6,768 nt of DNA from positions 1 through 6,768 of the forward strand of contig JAAYRN010000148.1 in assembly GCA_012518765.1 (NCBI GenBank). Reading direction: 5' to 3'. The stretch is from Bacteroidales bacterium (GTDB taxonomy: Bacteria; Bacteroidota; Bacteroidia; Bacteroidales; WCHB1-69). The notes beneath the pieces were generated by a model. That model was given only the letters and a program-made list of their open reading frames with translations, made no database searches and had not been told where the DNA came from. Within the stretch, counting starts at the first letter, position 1. The number at the start of each line of letters is the position of its first letter. The position numbers and the translations under genes were made by a program. This document shows, one piece after another, positions 1 through 6,768 of the stretch.

Positions 1-1933
1 CGAAGTCATTAGCTGGATTTGGATATATTGATAAGGATGAAATTCCCGAAACTTGTTCGCTGATGCTTACATCGGTTCCCCATTTCAACGTCCATCCTTT
101 ATCGTTAAGGTCGTTATCGGAGCGGAACATTATGTATATTTTTTCTTTATTGGTTGATACCATTCCTGTTGGAGGGTTGTCAATGGTATATCTGGCTATA
201 CGATCGGTAAATTTAACTCCTTGAATAAATTTGTGGTCATGAGCATAAATACTTAATTCATCGCCTCTTTCAAGAGCAAACTTGGTAACATCTACCCATA
301 CTCCACTTGCATTTTTGGGTTCAATTCTCCAATAACATGCATTGCTGTTGGCGTAGTTGTCGTTTCCACTTCCGTTGGTAAGAGTTCCATTGGAAGCACT
401 TAGAACATTAGGTGTTCCTGGGTCGATATTGGTATTACAATAGTTTGGATTGGATAATGTTGCTGTATAATTAAACACAAACCCTGTACTTGTTACACTA
501 TCGTTGGATGTAAGTGTTATAAAAACTTCAGAGGCATCAACATTTATAACAGTTCCTTTTTGTATGGTATCGCCCGATATTTGGTAAACAATAGGATCTG
601 AAGTTGAGTTTCCAGCATAAATGGTAACTACATCATTGTCTAATTCTGTAGAAAAAGCTGAAACATTTAAACTAATGCTTGTTGCATTGGGAGTAGATAT
701 GAGCCACGAACAATTAGCATTATTAATATAGTTTTTAGTTGGATGATTGCTTGCAAATGAACCGTATGTCGCAGTCAATGTGTCTTGAACACAGTCGGAT
801 AATGTTACTTTGGGTTCAAGTCCAAAAATAGCATCTTCTCCTACTATATAGCCGTTGTTGGTTGTTGACAAAAACCATCCATTACCTCCTTTTGCTCCCC
901 AACCCCAATTGAAATGAAGGTAAGCAGAGGTATCGCTAACGATGTCGTATCCATCACAAACCCATGCATGTCCTGCTCTTGCATTTTCTTTGGAAGCTGA
1001 ATAAATAATGGGCAATCTATTACTAATGCTTTGTACTATTTTTGAAATCCATATAGAGTCATTGTAGGCTTCTTTTCTCTCAAAACGAGAGGTTGTAGAA
1101 TAATTAAAATACCCCACCATAGCTGTTCTTGCTTTGTGGGTTTGCGAACTAGAACCTGTTGGGCTATAATTCATCTCAACAGCAATGCCACAATGAAGAA
1201 TCAATAATGCCATAGCATCGCTATAGCCTGTTGCTATATCAGCCATGGCGTTGTAGTTATAGTAAGCCTCTGCAAAATTGGCAGTCAATCTACCGTAAGG
1301 CGATACATAACTATACGAACTTACGCCCGCAAGGGGAAATCTATGATAGTACATGATTTGGGACATAGCCACAGCTACACATCCGTTAGGAACGTGATTG
1401 TCATAACTCCCTCCTATTTCGCCAGTTACATCTAAATCTTCAGGACAATATGCGTTGTAATAGCGATCTTGATTCCACGTACTGGTTGTTAAAGGTCCTA
1501 TTTTATCTCCAGTTTTTCGAATAGGAATGTTGTTTTCAAGTATATTGTTCCACTGTTTTTGAATTACTTTTTCTGAATGCATTTCCGAAACATCGTTATA
1601 ATGAGATTCTATCCACATTTTCAATGCTGGATTTAAAGATTCAGTATTAATTTGATTTTCGGTGGAATAAGCCAAAACAGGCGACATGGTATAATTACCC
1701 GAAACAACAACAAAACCACCTTCTTCGTAGGAAACAATATGATAAAGGGTATTGCCTTTATCTATTTCAGTATGAATATCTTTAACTATTAAAGAGTTGT
1801 TTTTTTGGATTTTTCCTTTTTGATGAGCTAAAAAGTTAGTTGCAATGATTTCTGCCGTTTTTAAAGGAACATTTTGAGCAAACGAACCAAAGGTAATAGC
1901 TACAGCTATCACATATAAACAAAGTTTTTTCAT
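1..1933 (-). CDS. Secreted C10-family cysteine protease (streptopain/PrtT-like) with two CUB-like domains and T9SS sorting signal, 3' end cut by window
   Basis: Translating the minus strand from the ATG at 1933 gives 644 uninterrupted codons running off the left edge. Residues 1-19 are a signal peptide (MKKLCLYVIAVAITFGSFA, cleaved before QNVPL). Residues about 23-145 resemble the Spi-type propeptide of C10 proteases, with the stretch YEEGGFVVVSGNYTMSPVLAY. The peptidase domain spans about 145-372. The catalytic Cys is C185 in VPNGCVAVAMSQIMYYH, the catalytic His is H322 in AGHAWVCDGYD, and HFNWGWGAKGGNGWF (N342, W343) follows. Two CUB-like modules follow: C381-C408 with YINNANCSWLI, and C499-C533 with YANSNACYWRI. 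SLSIYPNPANDF at the edge is the start of a T9SS type A sorting domain; about 60-80 residues are probably missing. Family knowledge: C10 enzymes are secreted endopeptidases made as inactive zymogens, such as streptopain and Prevotella interpain A. The start follows the propeller gene by 19 bases without a Shine-Dalgarno, so co-transcription is likely. The substrate is unknown. Confidence 0.93.
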   Translation of the reverse strand, partial: MKKLCLYVIAVAITFGSFAQNVPLKTAEIIATNFLAHQKGKIQKNNSLIVKDIHTEIDKGNTLYHIVSYEEGGFVVVSGNYTMSPVLAYSTENQINTESLNPALKMWIESHYNDVSEMHSEKVIQKQWNNILENNIPIRKTGDKIGPLTTSTWNQDRYYNAYCPEDLDVTGEIGGSYDNHVPNGCVAVAMSQIMYYHRFPLAGVSSYSYVSPYGRLTANFAEAYYNYNAMADIATGYSDAMALLILHCGIAVEMNYSPTGSSSQTHKARTAMVGYFNYSTTSRFERKEAYNDSIWISKIVQSISNRLPIIYSASKENARAGHAWVCDGYDIVSDTSAYLHFNWGWGAKGGNGWFLSTTNNGYIVGEDAIFGLEPKVTLSDCVQDTLTATYGSFASNHPTKNYINNANCSWLISTPNATSISLNVSAFSTELDNDVVTIYAGNSTSDPIVYQISGDTIQKGTVINVDASEVFITLTSNDSVTSTGFVFNYTATLSNPNYCNTNIDPGTPNVLSASNGTLTNGSGNDNYANSNACYWRIEPKNASGVWVDVTKFALERGDELSIYAHDHKFIQGVKFTDRIARYTIDNPPTGMVSTNKEKIYIMFRSDNDLNDKGWTLKWGTDVSISEQVSGISSLSIYPNPANDF

Positions 1934-1952
1934 GAATATTATTATTTTTATT

Positions 1953-4829
1953 TTATTTAGAAATAATTAGCTTTGATGTAAATCGTAGGTTATCTCCTTG
2001 AATAGTAATAAAATATAAGCCATTTTGCAGCGTGTTACACTGTATTATTTCAATGTTGTCTCCTTGTAAACGACTGCCTATGTTTTGTGTAAATATTTTT
2101 TTCCCTGTAATGTCATACAAAGACAAGGTGAGGTTGTTAGCTTTATCGGCTAAAGTATATTTTATTTTTGCCTCATCTCTTGCAGGATTAGGAAATATAC
2201 TTACATCGTATGATTTTTTATTAACAGATCTTTCTACAATAGAGGTTCCAGGCAATTGATAGGTTTCATTTTTGAATATGCCTCTTCCGTAGGTTGCAGC
2301 ATAAATACATCCCGCATTTTTAACTCCTTTAAATTCGAGTTTCACAATATCGTTGGTATCTTCACCATAAAATATAGCATAGTCATCGGGATAGTTTTTA
2401 GTTTGCTGTTTAATCATAAATACAGGAGTTTTAGTTCCTATACCATTGTTTGCTTCAACCCAAGTAGGATTGTTCGATGAGAAGTTTTCAGTCATATAAA
2501 CACCTTTTTCGGTACCTACGAAAGCTATATTTGTATCTGTCATTTCGATTAAAGCTGTGTAGATAGGAGTTTTTCCATCGGGAAGTCCACTTCCTTCCTT
2601 AGGATTATCTTCTATGTCTAAAAGGTTTCCTGATGATGCAGAAGTTGCATTTGTAGATGCATATATATGTGGCTCTAAGTTGTTACCTCCTATGGTTACT
2701 ACAAGAACATCATTATTTTTAGGATGTAAATTTATAGATGAAATAAAGCTGTTAGTTGAATATATTTTTTCTGCATCTAATAAGCAATTAGGATTTTCGA
2801 TAACGTTTCCACTTGAAGTAGGTCTTCCATACGATAGGGTCATAGAATCTCTGGCTAAGTCAAATCCGCTGACTCTGTAAATGTTATGACTGGCTGAACT
2901 TGAGCTAAATGTTGAAACAAATAAATGATTTCCATCTTCTGAAATGCATAAATTCGTTACTTGTTCGGTTGTATCTCCTGTGAAAAACACACGATACCAA
3001 ACGGGAGGTGCTGTAAAGTTCAATGCTGATTTGGTCATAAACACAGGTGCTCCTATCAAACCAGTAGAAACAAATCCGCCTCCTCCAACAAAAAATCTAT
3101 TTTGTACATAATCGGTAAAGGTTATGCTTTCTTTTTTCTCTAAATCTTTGGGTGCTGTAGTCCACATGGGATAATTGTTGATATTACTACGAACGCAAAT
3201 TTGCTCATTCTTTTTGTAATCTTTATCTGCTACAAAAACAACGGTATCTGTAGAGTTTGGATCATTAATAGATTCCCACATAGCGATAGGAGAAATATAC
3301 TGACTTGAGCGACAGGCTGCTTTTAGTGCATTGTAACTCCATTTGGTATGTTGATTTAGTGTTCCTCCTAGCATTAAATCGCGGCTAAACCAATCTTTAA
3401 TTTCCTCAGGATCAGACGAAAGGCTCGCTTGACGATAACAGGTGCCGTAAGTAGTGGTATAGAAAAACGCATGGGTATTAATCATAGATTGTACTGTTTG
3501 CGAAGCATATCCAGAAGTTAATTGAACAGCGGAAGCCTCCGTGTTTCCTTCTTTTGTAATAAACAAGGTACCATTTTCACGAGTTCCTCCTAAAACTTTA
3601 TCGTCGTTAGAAAACGAAACAGTGGTGTATTGTGCTGTTCCATAGTTTTTGTTCATTAAATTAAACTGGAAAAAGGAACCATTGTATCTGCCCATAGCTA
3701 TTCCTATGTTACAGCCTACAAATAGATTGTTTTCATTTTTCGGATCAAATGTAAAAGATTGTATTCCAGCTAAATTTAGGATCGAATTAAATGCAAAAAA
3801 GGAGTTTTCTCCCGTTTGAATACCTTCCCATAAAAGAGGATAACCTCCTACCAAAATATGATGTGGATCGTTGGGGAAAACAATTATACTGTTACAGTAG
3901 TCACCACCTCCATTGAAAGCATCTATCAAAGTACTTCCACCGGGAACAATTACTCTGAATGAATCACCTTTGTTGGTTGATTGATATATACCCAAAAAAG
4001 CACCCCATTTGTCGGCTACACTTGCGTATAAATAATTGGGGTCGGAGGGAGCAAAAGCAAATGACACACTCCCTGCATCTTCAGGAAGTTCAACTTGTTT
4101 AAAATTTGTGGTGCTACTTCCATCCGAAATGAAAGCTGAACCATTGCGAGAACCTCTGTCTCTTTGAACATATATAGCGGTGCCATCTGTAGCGGTAGTT
4201 ATATGAGTTCCAATCAAATCCAATTCATTGTTTGCTACTGTTTTTGCATTTGTCCAAGTTTCACCGTTATCTGTCGAAACTTGTAAGCCATAATCGGTTG
4301 CAGCATATAAAGTTTTATTTTTTTCGTTGTATGCTAAATCGTTTATTTCTTCCCAATGTGTTGTTTTTGAAAGTTGTATGAAAGAATCGCCGACTGACTT
4401 GTAAATGCCACTTCCTGTCATTCCAAAATTAGCATTTCGTCCGTAAATACCAAAAGGATATAGTACACCCGGATCAGCAAATCCAGGATTTAAACCTTCG
4501 CCTGTTCCCACAAACAATATTCCATCATCCGATTGAGCGATAGCAGATATGGAAGTTTCGGGGAAAGATTCTACCCTTTTCCACACAGCACCTCCGCTTG
4601 TCGACATCCAAAGACCGCCACCCGCAGAACCAGCGTATATTTTTAAACTATTATCTTTGTCAATAAGTATGACATTGGTGCGTCCTCCAACGTTATCTGG
4701 ACCCATTTCCTCCCAGCTATCGATGTTGGCGCTTTTTGTTTCTCTTTGTTTTTTTGTGTTTTCGGCTTGTAATGATATGAAAGAACAAACCAGCAGATTC
4801 AAAATAATAATTAATGTAACTTTTTTCAT
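1953..4829 (-). CDS. Secreted BNR/Asp-box-type beta-propeller protein with T9SS type A sorting domain
   Basis: This 958-residue protein begins with a signal peptide (about 1-22, cleaved after SLQA). The mature start W-EEMGPDNVGGRTNVILID, then YAGSAGGGLWMSTSGG, is typical of large VPS10/sortilin-like or GH74-like propellers of Bacteroidota. Asp-box-like turns are visible at 76-83 (STSGGAVW), 185-192 (STDNGETW) and 284-291 (STNKGDSF). A closing strand of the AATYGRGIF type sits at 844-852. Residues about 870-958 form the sorting domain, with SIFPNPARD at 877-885, LSLYDITGKKIF near 903 and a C-terminal KLIISK. The mature chain has nine cysteines (312, 373, 464, 506, 545, 628, 682, 841, 931). Such proteins are often labelled exo-alpha-sialidase, but no FRIP/YRIP motif is seen, so enzymatic activity is not supported. 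Binding to glycans or proteins at the cell surface is an inference. It is first of two genes, with the C10 protease directly downstream. The start was chosen because it gives a clean signal peptide. Confidence 0.9.
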   Translation of the reverse strand: MKKVTLIIILNLLVCSFISLQAENTKKQRETKSANIDSWEEMGPDNVGGRTNVILIDKDNSLKIYAGSAGGGLWMSTSGGAVWKRVESFPETSISAIAQSDDGILFVGTGEGLNPGFADPGVLYPFGIYGRNANFGMTGSGIYKSVGDSFIQLSKTTHWEEINDLAYNEKNKTLYAATDYGLQVSTDNGETWTNAKTVANNELDLIGTHITTATDGTAIYVQRDRGSRNGSAFISDGSSTTNFKQVELPEDAGSVSFAFAPSDPNYLYASVADKWGAFLGIYQSTNKGDSFRVIVPGGSTLIDAFNGGGDYCNSIIVFPNDPHHILVGGYPLLWEGIQTGENSFFAFNSILNLAGIQSFTFDPKNENNLFVGCNIGIAMGRYNGSFFQFNLMNKNYGTAQYTTVSFSNDDKVLGGTRENGTLFITKEGNTEASAVQLTSGYASQTVQSMINTHAFFYTTTYGTCYRQASLSSDPEEIKDWFSRDLMLGGTLNQHTKWSYNALKAACRSSQYISPIAMWESINDPNSTDTVVFVADKDYKKNEQICVRSNINNYPMWTTAPKDLEKKESITFTDYVQNRFFVGGGGFVSTGLIGAPVFMTKSALNFTAPPVWYRVFFTGDTTEQVTNLCISEDGNHLFVSTFSSSSASHNIYRVSGFDLARDSMTLSYGRPTSSGNVIENPNCLLDAEKIYSTNSFISSINLHPKNNDVLVVTIGGNNLEPHIYASTNATSASSGNLLDIEDNPKEGSGLPDGKTPIYTALIEMTDTNIAFVGTEKGVYMTENFSSNNPTWVEANNGIGTKTPVFMIKQQTKNYPDDYAIFYGEDTNDIVKLEFKGVKNAGCIYAATYGRGIFKNETYQLPGTSIVERSVNKKSYDVSIFPNPARDEAKIKYTLADKANNLTLSLYDITGKKIFTQNIGSRLQGDNIEIIQCNTLQNGLYFITIQGDNLRFTSKLIISK

Positions 4830-4903
4830 TATTGAATATGTTTTGTATTATAGATAGTTATTATATATTTTCGAGTTATTTACCCATAAAATGTATTGAA
4901 GTG

Positions 4904-4911
4904 CAAAAATA
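4904..4911 (-). promoter_or_regulatory. Candidate Bacteroidota -7 element for the propeller/protease unit
   Basis: Read on the minus strand the bases are TATTTTTG, an exact match to the TAnnTTTG -7 consensus of the primary sigma factor in Bacteroidota. It lies about 75 bases upstream of the propeller ATG, leaving a leader of roughly 65-70 nt. No TTG was found at the usual -33 spacing, which lowers confidence. An eight-base motif with two free positions can arise by chance in DNA this A+T-rich. Confidence 0.4.
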
Positions 4912-5036
4912 CATAATTAATCTTCATAATCTGCGATTAAATCATTATTTTTTAAAGAAAAAAACAAGACCTGTTTTGGCATGACATATTGTCGCTTTTA
5001 AATTCTAAATTTATATAGATAATGATATTTGTAAAT

Positions 5037-5046
5037 ACTTTAAAGT
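5037..5046. repeat. 10-bp palindrome ACTTTAAAGT, related to the larger palindrome downstream
   Basis: ACTTTAAAGT is its own reverse complement and ends one base before the TTGACA box. Its half-site TTTAAAGT recurs at 5071-5078 and, inverted, at 5085-5092 inside the 24-bp palindrome. The centres of the two palindromes are 40 bp apart. It may be an auxiliary operator, but A/T-only cores of this kind are common by chance here. Confidence 0.35.
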
Positions 5047-5047
5047 G

Positions 5048-5076
5048 TTGACAGTTAGCTGTTTTTGTCTTTTAAA
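5048..5076 (+). promoter_or_regulatory. Possible groESL promoter (TTGACA, 17 bp, TTTAAA)
   Basis: TTGACA at 5048-5053 is followed after 17 bases by TTTAAA at 5071-5076. This resembles a -35/-10 pair, with the -10 matching TATAAT at four of six positions. No exact TAnnTTTG lies upstream of groES on this strand. The TTG could instead be the -33 element of the Bacteroidota type, with TAAAGTTT as a poor -7. A start near 5083 would give a leader of about 105 nt. The -10 half lies inside the 24-bp palindrome, which would suit repression by a DNA-binding dimer, but that is inference. Confidence 0.35.
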
Positions 5077-5093
5077 GTTTTAAAACTTTAAAA
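5070..5093. repeat. Perfect 24-bp palindrome upstream of groES, candidate operator
   Basis: The left arm TTTTAAAGTTTT (5070-5081) is followed immediately by its exact reverse complement (5082-5093), with no spacer and no mismatch; flanking bases 5069 (c) and 5094 (t) do not pair. It lies 95 bases before the groES start and overlaps the possible -10 box. It sits between divergent promoters rather than at a gene end, has no loop and has weak A/T arms, so a rho-independent terminator is unlikely. The sequence is unlike CIRCE. A regulator binding site is a reasonable guess. Confidence 0.6.
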
Positions 5094-5188
5094 TTTACAC
5101 GATAATTGGCATACTATTAGCGATAAGGCATAAAAAAATATTATACGATTAAATAAAATAATTTTCAAAATAAAAATAAAATACAATT

Positions 5189-5464
5189 ATGAAAGTAAAT
5201 GTAAAACCATTATCAGACAGAGTGTTAATTGAGCCTGCTCCAGCAGAGCAAAAAACCACTGGAGGAATAATTATTCCAGATACAGCGAAAGAAAAACCAC
5301 AAAAAGGAACAGTAGTCGCAGTAGGTGCAGGAAAAAAAGATGAACCTATGACAGTAAAAGTAGGCGATGTTGTTCTTTATGGCAAATATTCGGGAACAGA
5401 AATTAATATCGATGGAAATGATTATTTGATTATGAAAGAATCAGATATTTTCGCAATTATTTAA
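5189..5464 (+). CDS. groES: Co-chaperonin GroES (Hsp10)
   Basis: The 91-residue product has the normal length for bacterial GroES, the heptameric lid that caps GroEL and triggers release of substrate into the folding chamber. It starts MKVNVKPLSDRVLIEP, which contains the family signature PLSDRVLI. The mobile loop that contacts the GroEL apical domain follows at about 17-33, with the binding tripeptide region GGIII at 25-29. The core GTVVAVGAGK, KVGDVVLYGKYSGTEI and C-terminal YLIMKESDIFAII are all as expected. The start is preceded by A/T-rich sequence without a Shine-Dalgarno. groEL begins 24 bases after the stop, so the two form the usual operon. A candidate promoter and palindrome lie about 95-140 bases upstream. 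The protein is cytosolic and nothing in it looks damaged. Confidence 0.98.
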   Translation: MKVNVKPLSDRVLIEPAPAEQKTTGGIIIPDTAKEKPQKGTVVAVGAGKKDEPMTVKVGDVVLYGKYSGTEINIDGNDYLIMKESDIFAII

Positions 5465-5473
5465 AAATAAAAG

Positions 5474-5480
5474 AAAGGGA
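5474..5480 (+). promoter_or_regulatory. Shine-Dalgarno-like site of groEL
   Basis: AAAGGGA sits in the groES-groEL gap and ends 8 bases before the groEL ATG at 5489. It is the only purine-rich, G-containing leader among the four genes here. The other three starts are preceded only by A/T-rich sequence, so groEL may have a ribosome-binding signal that its neighbours lack. Confidence 0.5.
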
Positions 5481-5488
5481 AAAATATT

Positions 5489-6768
5489 ATGGCAAAAGAA
5501 ATTTTATATAGCTGGGAAGCACGTGAAAATTTAAAAAAAGGAGTTGATGCATTAGCAAATGCAGTAAAAGTAACATTGGGACCCAAAGGTAGAAATGTTA
5601 TCATTGATAAAAAATTTGGAGCTCCGCAAATAACAAAAGACGGCGTTACTGTAGCCAAAGAAATTGAATTGGAAAATACAGTTGAAAATATGGGTGCTCA
5701 AATGGTAAAAGAAGTAGCATCGAAAACAAACGACCAAGCAGGAGACGGAACAACAACTGCTACTGTTTTGTCGCAAATTATATTCAACCACGGAATAAAA
5801 TATGTAACCGCAGGAGCCAATCCCATGGATTTAAAACGTGGAATAGACAAGGCTGTTGCTACTGTGGTAGAAGACCTTAAAAAAAGATCGAAAGAAGTAG
5901 GCGAAAGCCACGAAAAAATAAAACAAGTAGCTGCCATATCGGCAAACAACGACTATGCGGTAGGTGAAATGATAACCGAAGCCATGCAAAAAGTAAAAAA
6001 AGAAGGTGTAATCACAATCGAAGAAGCTAAGGGAACCGAAACTGAGGTAAAAATAGTTGAAGGAATGCAGTTCGATAGAGGTTATATTTCCTCATATTTT
6101 GTTACAGACACAGAAAAAATGGAAGCTGTTTATGAAAATCCTTACATCTTAATCTATGACAAGAAAATCAGCAATATGAAAGAATTTCTACCTGTTTTAG
6201 AAAAGGTAGTTCAAACAGGAAATCCCTTACTTGTTATAGCTGAAGATATTGAAAACGAAGCCTTAGCTACATTGGTTGTTAATCGTTTACGAGGATCATT
6301 GAAAATTGTAGCGGTAAAAGCTCCCGGATTTGGCGATAGAAGAAAAGAAATGTTAGAAGACATTGCTATTTTGACAGGTGGTGTGGTTATTTCCGAAGAA
6401 AAAGGATTTAAATTAGAAGAAGCAGAGTTGGATATGTTAGGTCAAGCTGAAAAAATTACTGTAGATAAAGAAAATACAACTATAGTTAGTGGAAAAGGAA
6501 ACAAAGACGATATTGAAGCCAGAATCGCTCAAATAAAAACACATATAGAAAAAAGTACCTCTGATTACGACCGCGAAAAACTACAAGAACGCTTGGCTAA
6601 ATTAGCCGGTGGAGTAGCTGTTATTTACGTAGGAGCTGCTTCTGAGGTAGAAATGAAAGAAAAGAAAGACCGCTTCGACGATGCTTTACACGCAACACGT
6701 GCAGCCATAGAAGAAGGAATACTTCCCGGTGGAGGTGTAGCTTATATACGAGCTATTAGCTTATTAGA
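5489..6768 (+). CDS. groEL: Chaperonin GroEL (Hsp60), 3' end cut by window
   Basis: The frame is open from the ATG at 5489 to the window edge, giving 426 of about 540-545 residues. GroEL forms the double-ring, ATP-driven cytosolic folding chamber capped by GroES. Visible motifs include VKVTLGPKGRNVIID at 27-41, KDGVTVAKEIEL with D51 (E. coli D52), the ATP-binding GDGTTTATVL with D86 (E. coli D87), and NPMDLKRGIDKAV. The apical segment GMQFDRGYISSYFVT, then APGFGDRRKEML, SDYDREKLQERLAKLAGGVAVI, and DALHATRAA with the catalytic D398 follow. The nucleotide-binding EEGILPGGGVAYIRA ends the visible part. The missing part is the rest of the second equatorial segment and the C-terminal tail. The extreme N-terminus reads MAKEILYSWEAR, where many homologues have a KF-containing stretch. 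The gene is in an operon with groES, 24 bases apart. Confidence 0.98.
   Translation, partial: MAKEILYSWEARENLKKGVDALANAVKVTLGPKGRNVIIDKKFGAPQITKDGVTVAKEIELENTVENMGAQMVKEVASKTNDQAGDGTTTATVLSQIIFNHGIKYVTAGANPMDLKRGIDKAVATVVEDLKKRSKEVGESHEKIKQVAAISANNDYAVGEMITEAMQKVKKEGVITIEEAKGTETEVKIVEGMQFDRGYISSYFVTDTEKMEAVYENPYILIYDKKISNMKEFLPVLEKVVQTGNPLLVIAEDIENEALATLVVNRLRGSLKIVAVKAPGFGDRRKEMLEDIAILTGGVVISEEKGFKLEEAELDMLGQAEKITVDKENTTIVSGKGNKDDIEARIAQIKTHIEKSTSDYDREKLQERLAKLAGGVAVIYVGAASEVEMKEKKDRFDDALHATRAAIEEGILPGGGVAYIRAISLL

Larger units (their letters stand above)
4830..5188. other. Divergent intergenic region between the secreted-protein unit and groESL
   Basis: This 359-base, very A+T-rich stretch separates two units transcribed away from each other, so it should hold both promoters and both 5' leaders. 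I see no convincing coding frame, tRNA or structured RNA in it. The half nearer the propeller gene holds a TAnnTTTG-type -7 motif on the minus strand. The half nearer groES holds a TTGACA box, a 10-bp palindrome and a perfect 24-bp palindrome. The final 40 bases before groES are almost pure A/T, as is usual for leaders in this phylum. No HrcA-type CIRCE element is present. Confidence 0.85.

Noticed and set aside
2032..2880. Three short plus-strand open frames (2032-2259, 2256-2480, 2614-2880)
   Set aside because: They lie antisense within the 958-residue propeller gene, whose full frame, signal peptide and sorting domain are clear. Their translations match no recognisable family.
4755..4829. 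Lipoprotein signal in the propeller protein (Cys at residue 15)
   Set aside because: The residue before the Cys is Val, not Gly/Ala/Ser, so there is no proper lipobox. A signal peptidase I site after SLQA fits better with a T9SS cargo.
4549..4857. Plus-strand open frame of 102 codons over the propeller gene start
   Set aside because: It is antisense to the propeller's signal peptide and first repeat, and its product is the low-complexity shadow of that coding sequence.
5070..5093. Rho-independent terminator
   Set aside because: The palindrome has no loop, no G+C-rich stem and no T-run after a stem, and it sits between two divergent genes rather than after one.
4830..5188. CIRCE/HrcA operator upstream of groES
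   Set aside because: No TTAGCACTC-N9-GAGTGCTAA or close variant is present; the only strong inverted repeat is the A/T-rich 24-bp palindrome.
5461..5949. Three minus-strand open frames over the start of groEL
   Set aside because: groEL is unmistakable on the plus strand here; the antisense frames overlap one another and have no family-like features.
1..6768. CRISPR array, tRNA/rRNA gene, insertion sequence or other mobile element
   Set aside because: No regularly spaced direct repeats, RNA-gene signatures, transposase or integrase motifs, or terminal inverted repeats were seen on either strand.

Overview
The window is A+T-rich DNA that looks like Bacteroidota, probably Bacteroidales-like. 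Two adjacent secreted proteins carry type IX secretion system (T9SS) type A sorting domains, which are restricted to that phylum. Most starts are preceded by A/T-rich leaders with no Shine-Dalgarno, and one candidate promoter has the phylum's TAnnTTTG -7 motif. The species cannot be named from this sequence.

Layout. Positions 1-1933 (minus strand) hold a C10-family (streptopain/PrtT/interpain-like) cysteine protease. It has a signal peptide, a propeptide, a peptidase domain with its Cys and His visible, two CUB-like domains and the first residues of a T9SS sorting domain, which the window edge cuts. Nineteen bases upstream of it, at 1953-4829 (minus strand), is a 958-residue secreted protein with BNR/Asp-box-like beta-propeller repeats and a complete T9SS sorting domain. 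The pair is very probably one transcription unit, propeller gene first. Positions 4830-5188 are a 359-base divergent intergenic region with a candidate promoter for the secreted pair and, on the other side, a perfect 24-bp palindrome overlapping a possible groES promoter. From 5189 rightward on the plus strand lie groES (complete) and groEL (first 426 residues, then the window edge).

How the genes work together. The leftward unit exports two large proteins through Sec and then T9SS, probably to the cell surface or medium. The protease degrades protein; the propeller's job is unknown and may be binding or glycan-related. The rightward unit is the housekeeping cytosolic chaperonin. The two units share only the intergenic region, and nothing links them functionally.

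No new defence, mobile or RNA system was found. The points most worth checking are the palindrome upstream of groES and the pairing and domain layout of the two T9SS cargo proteins.
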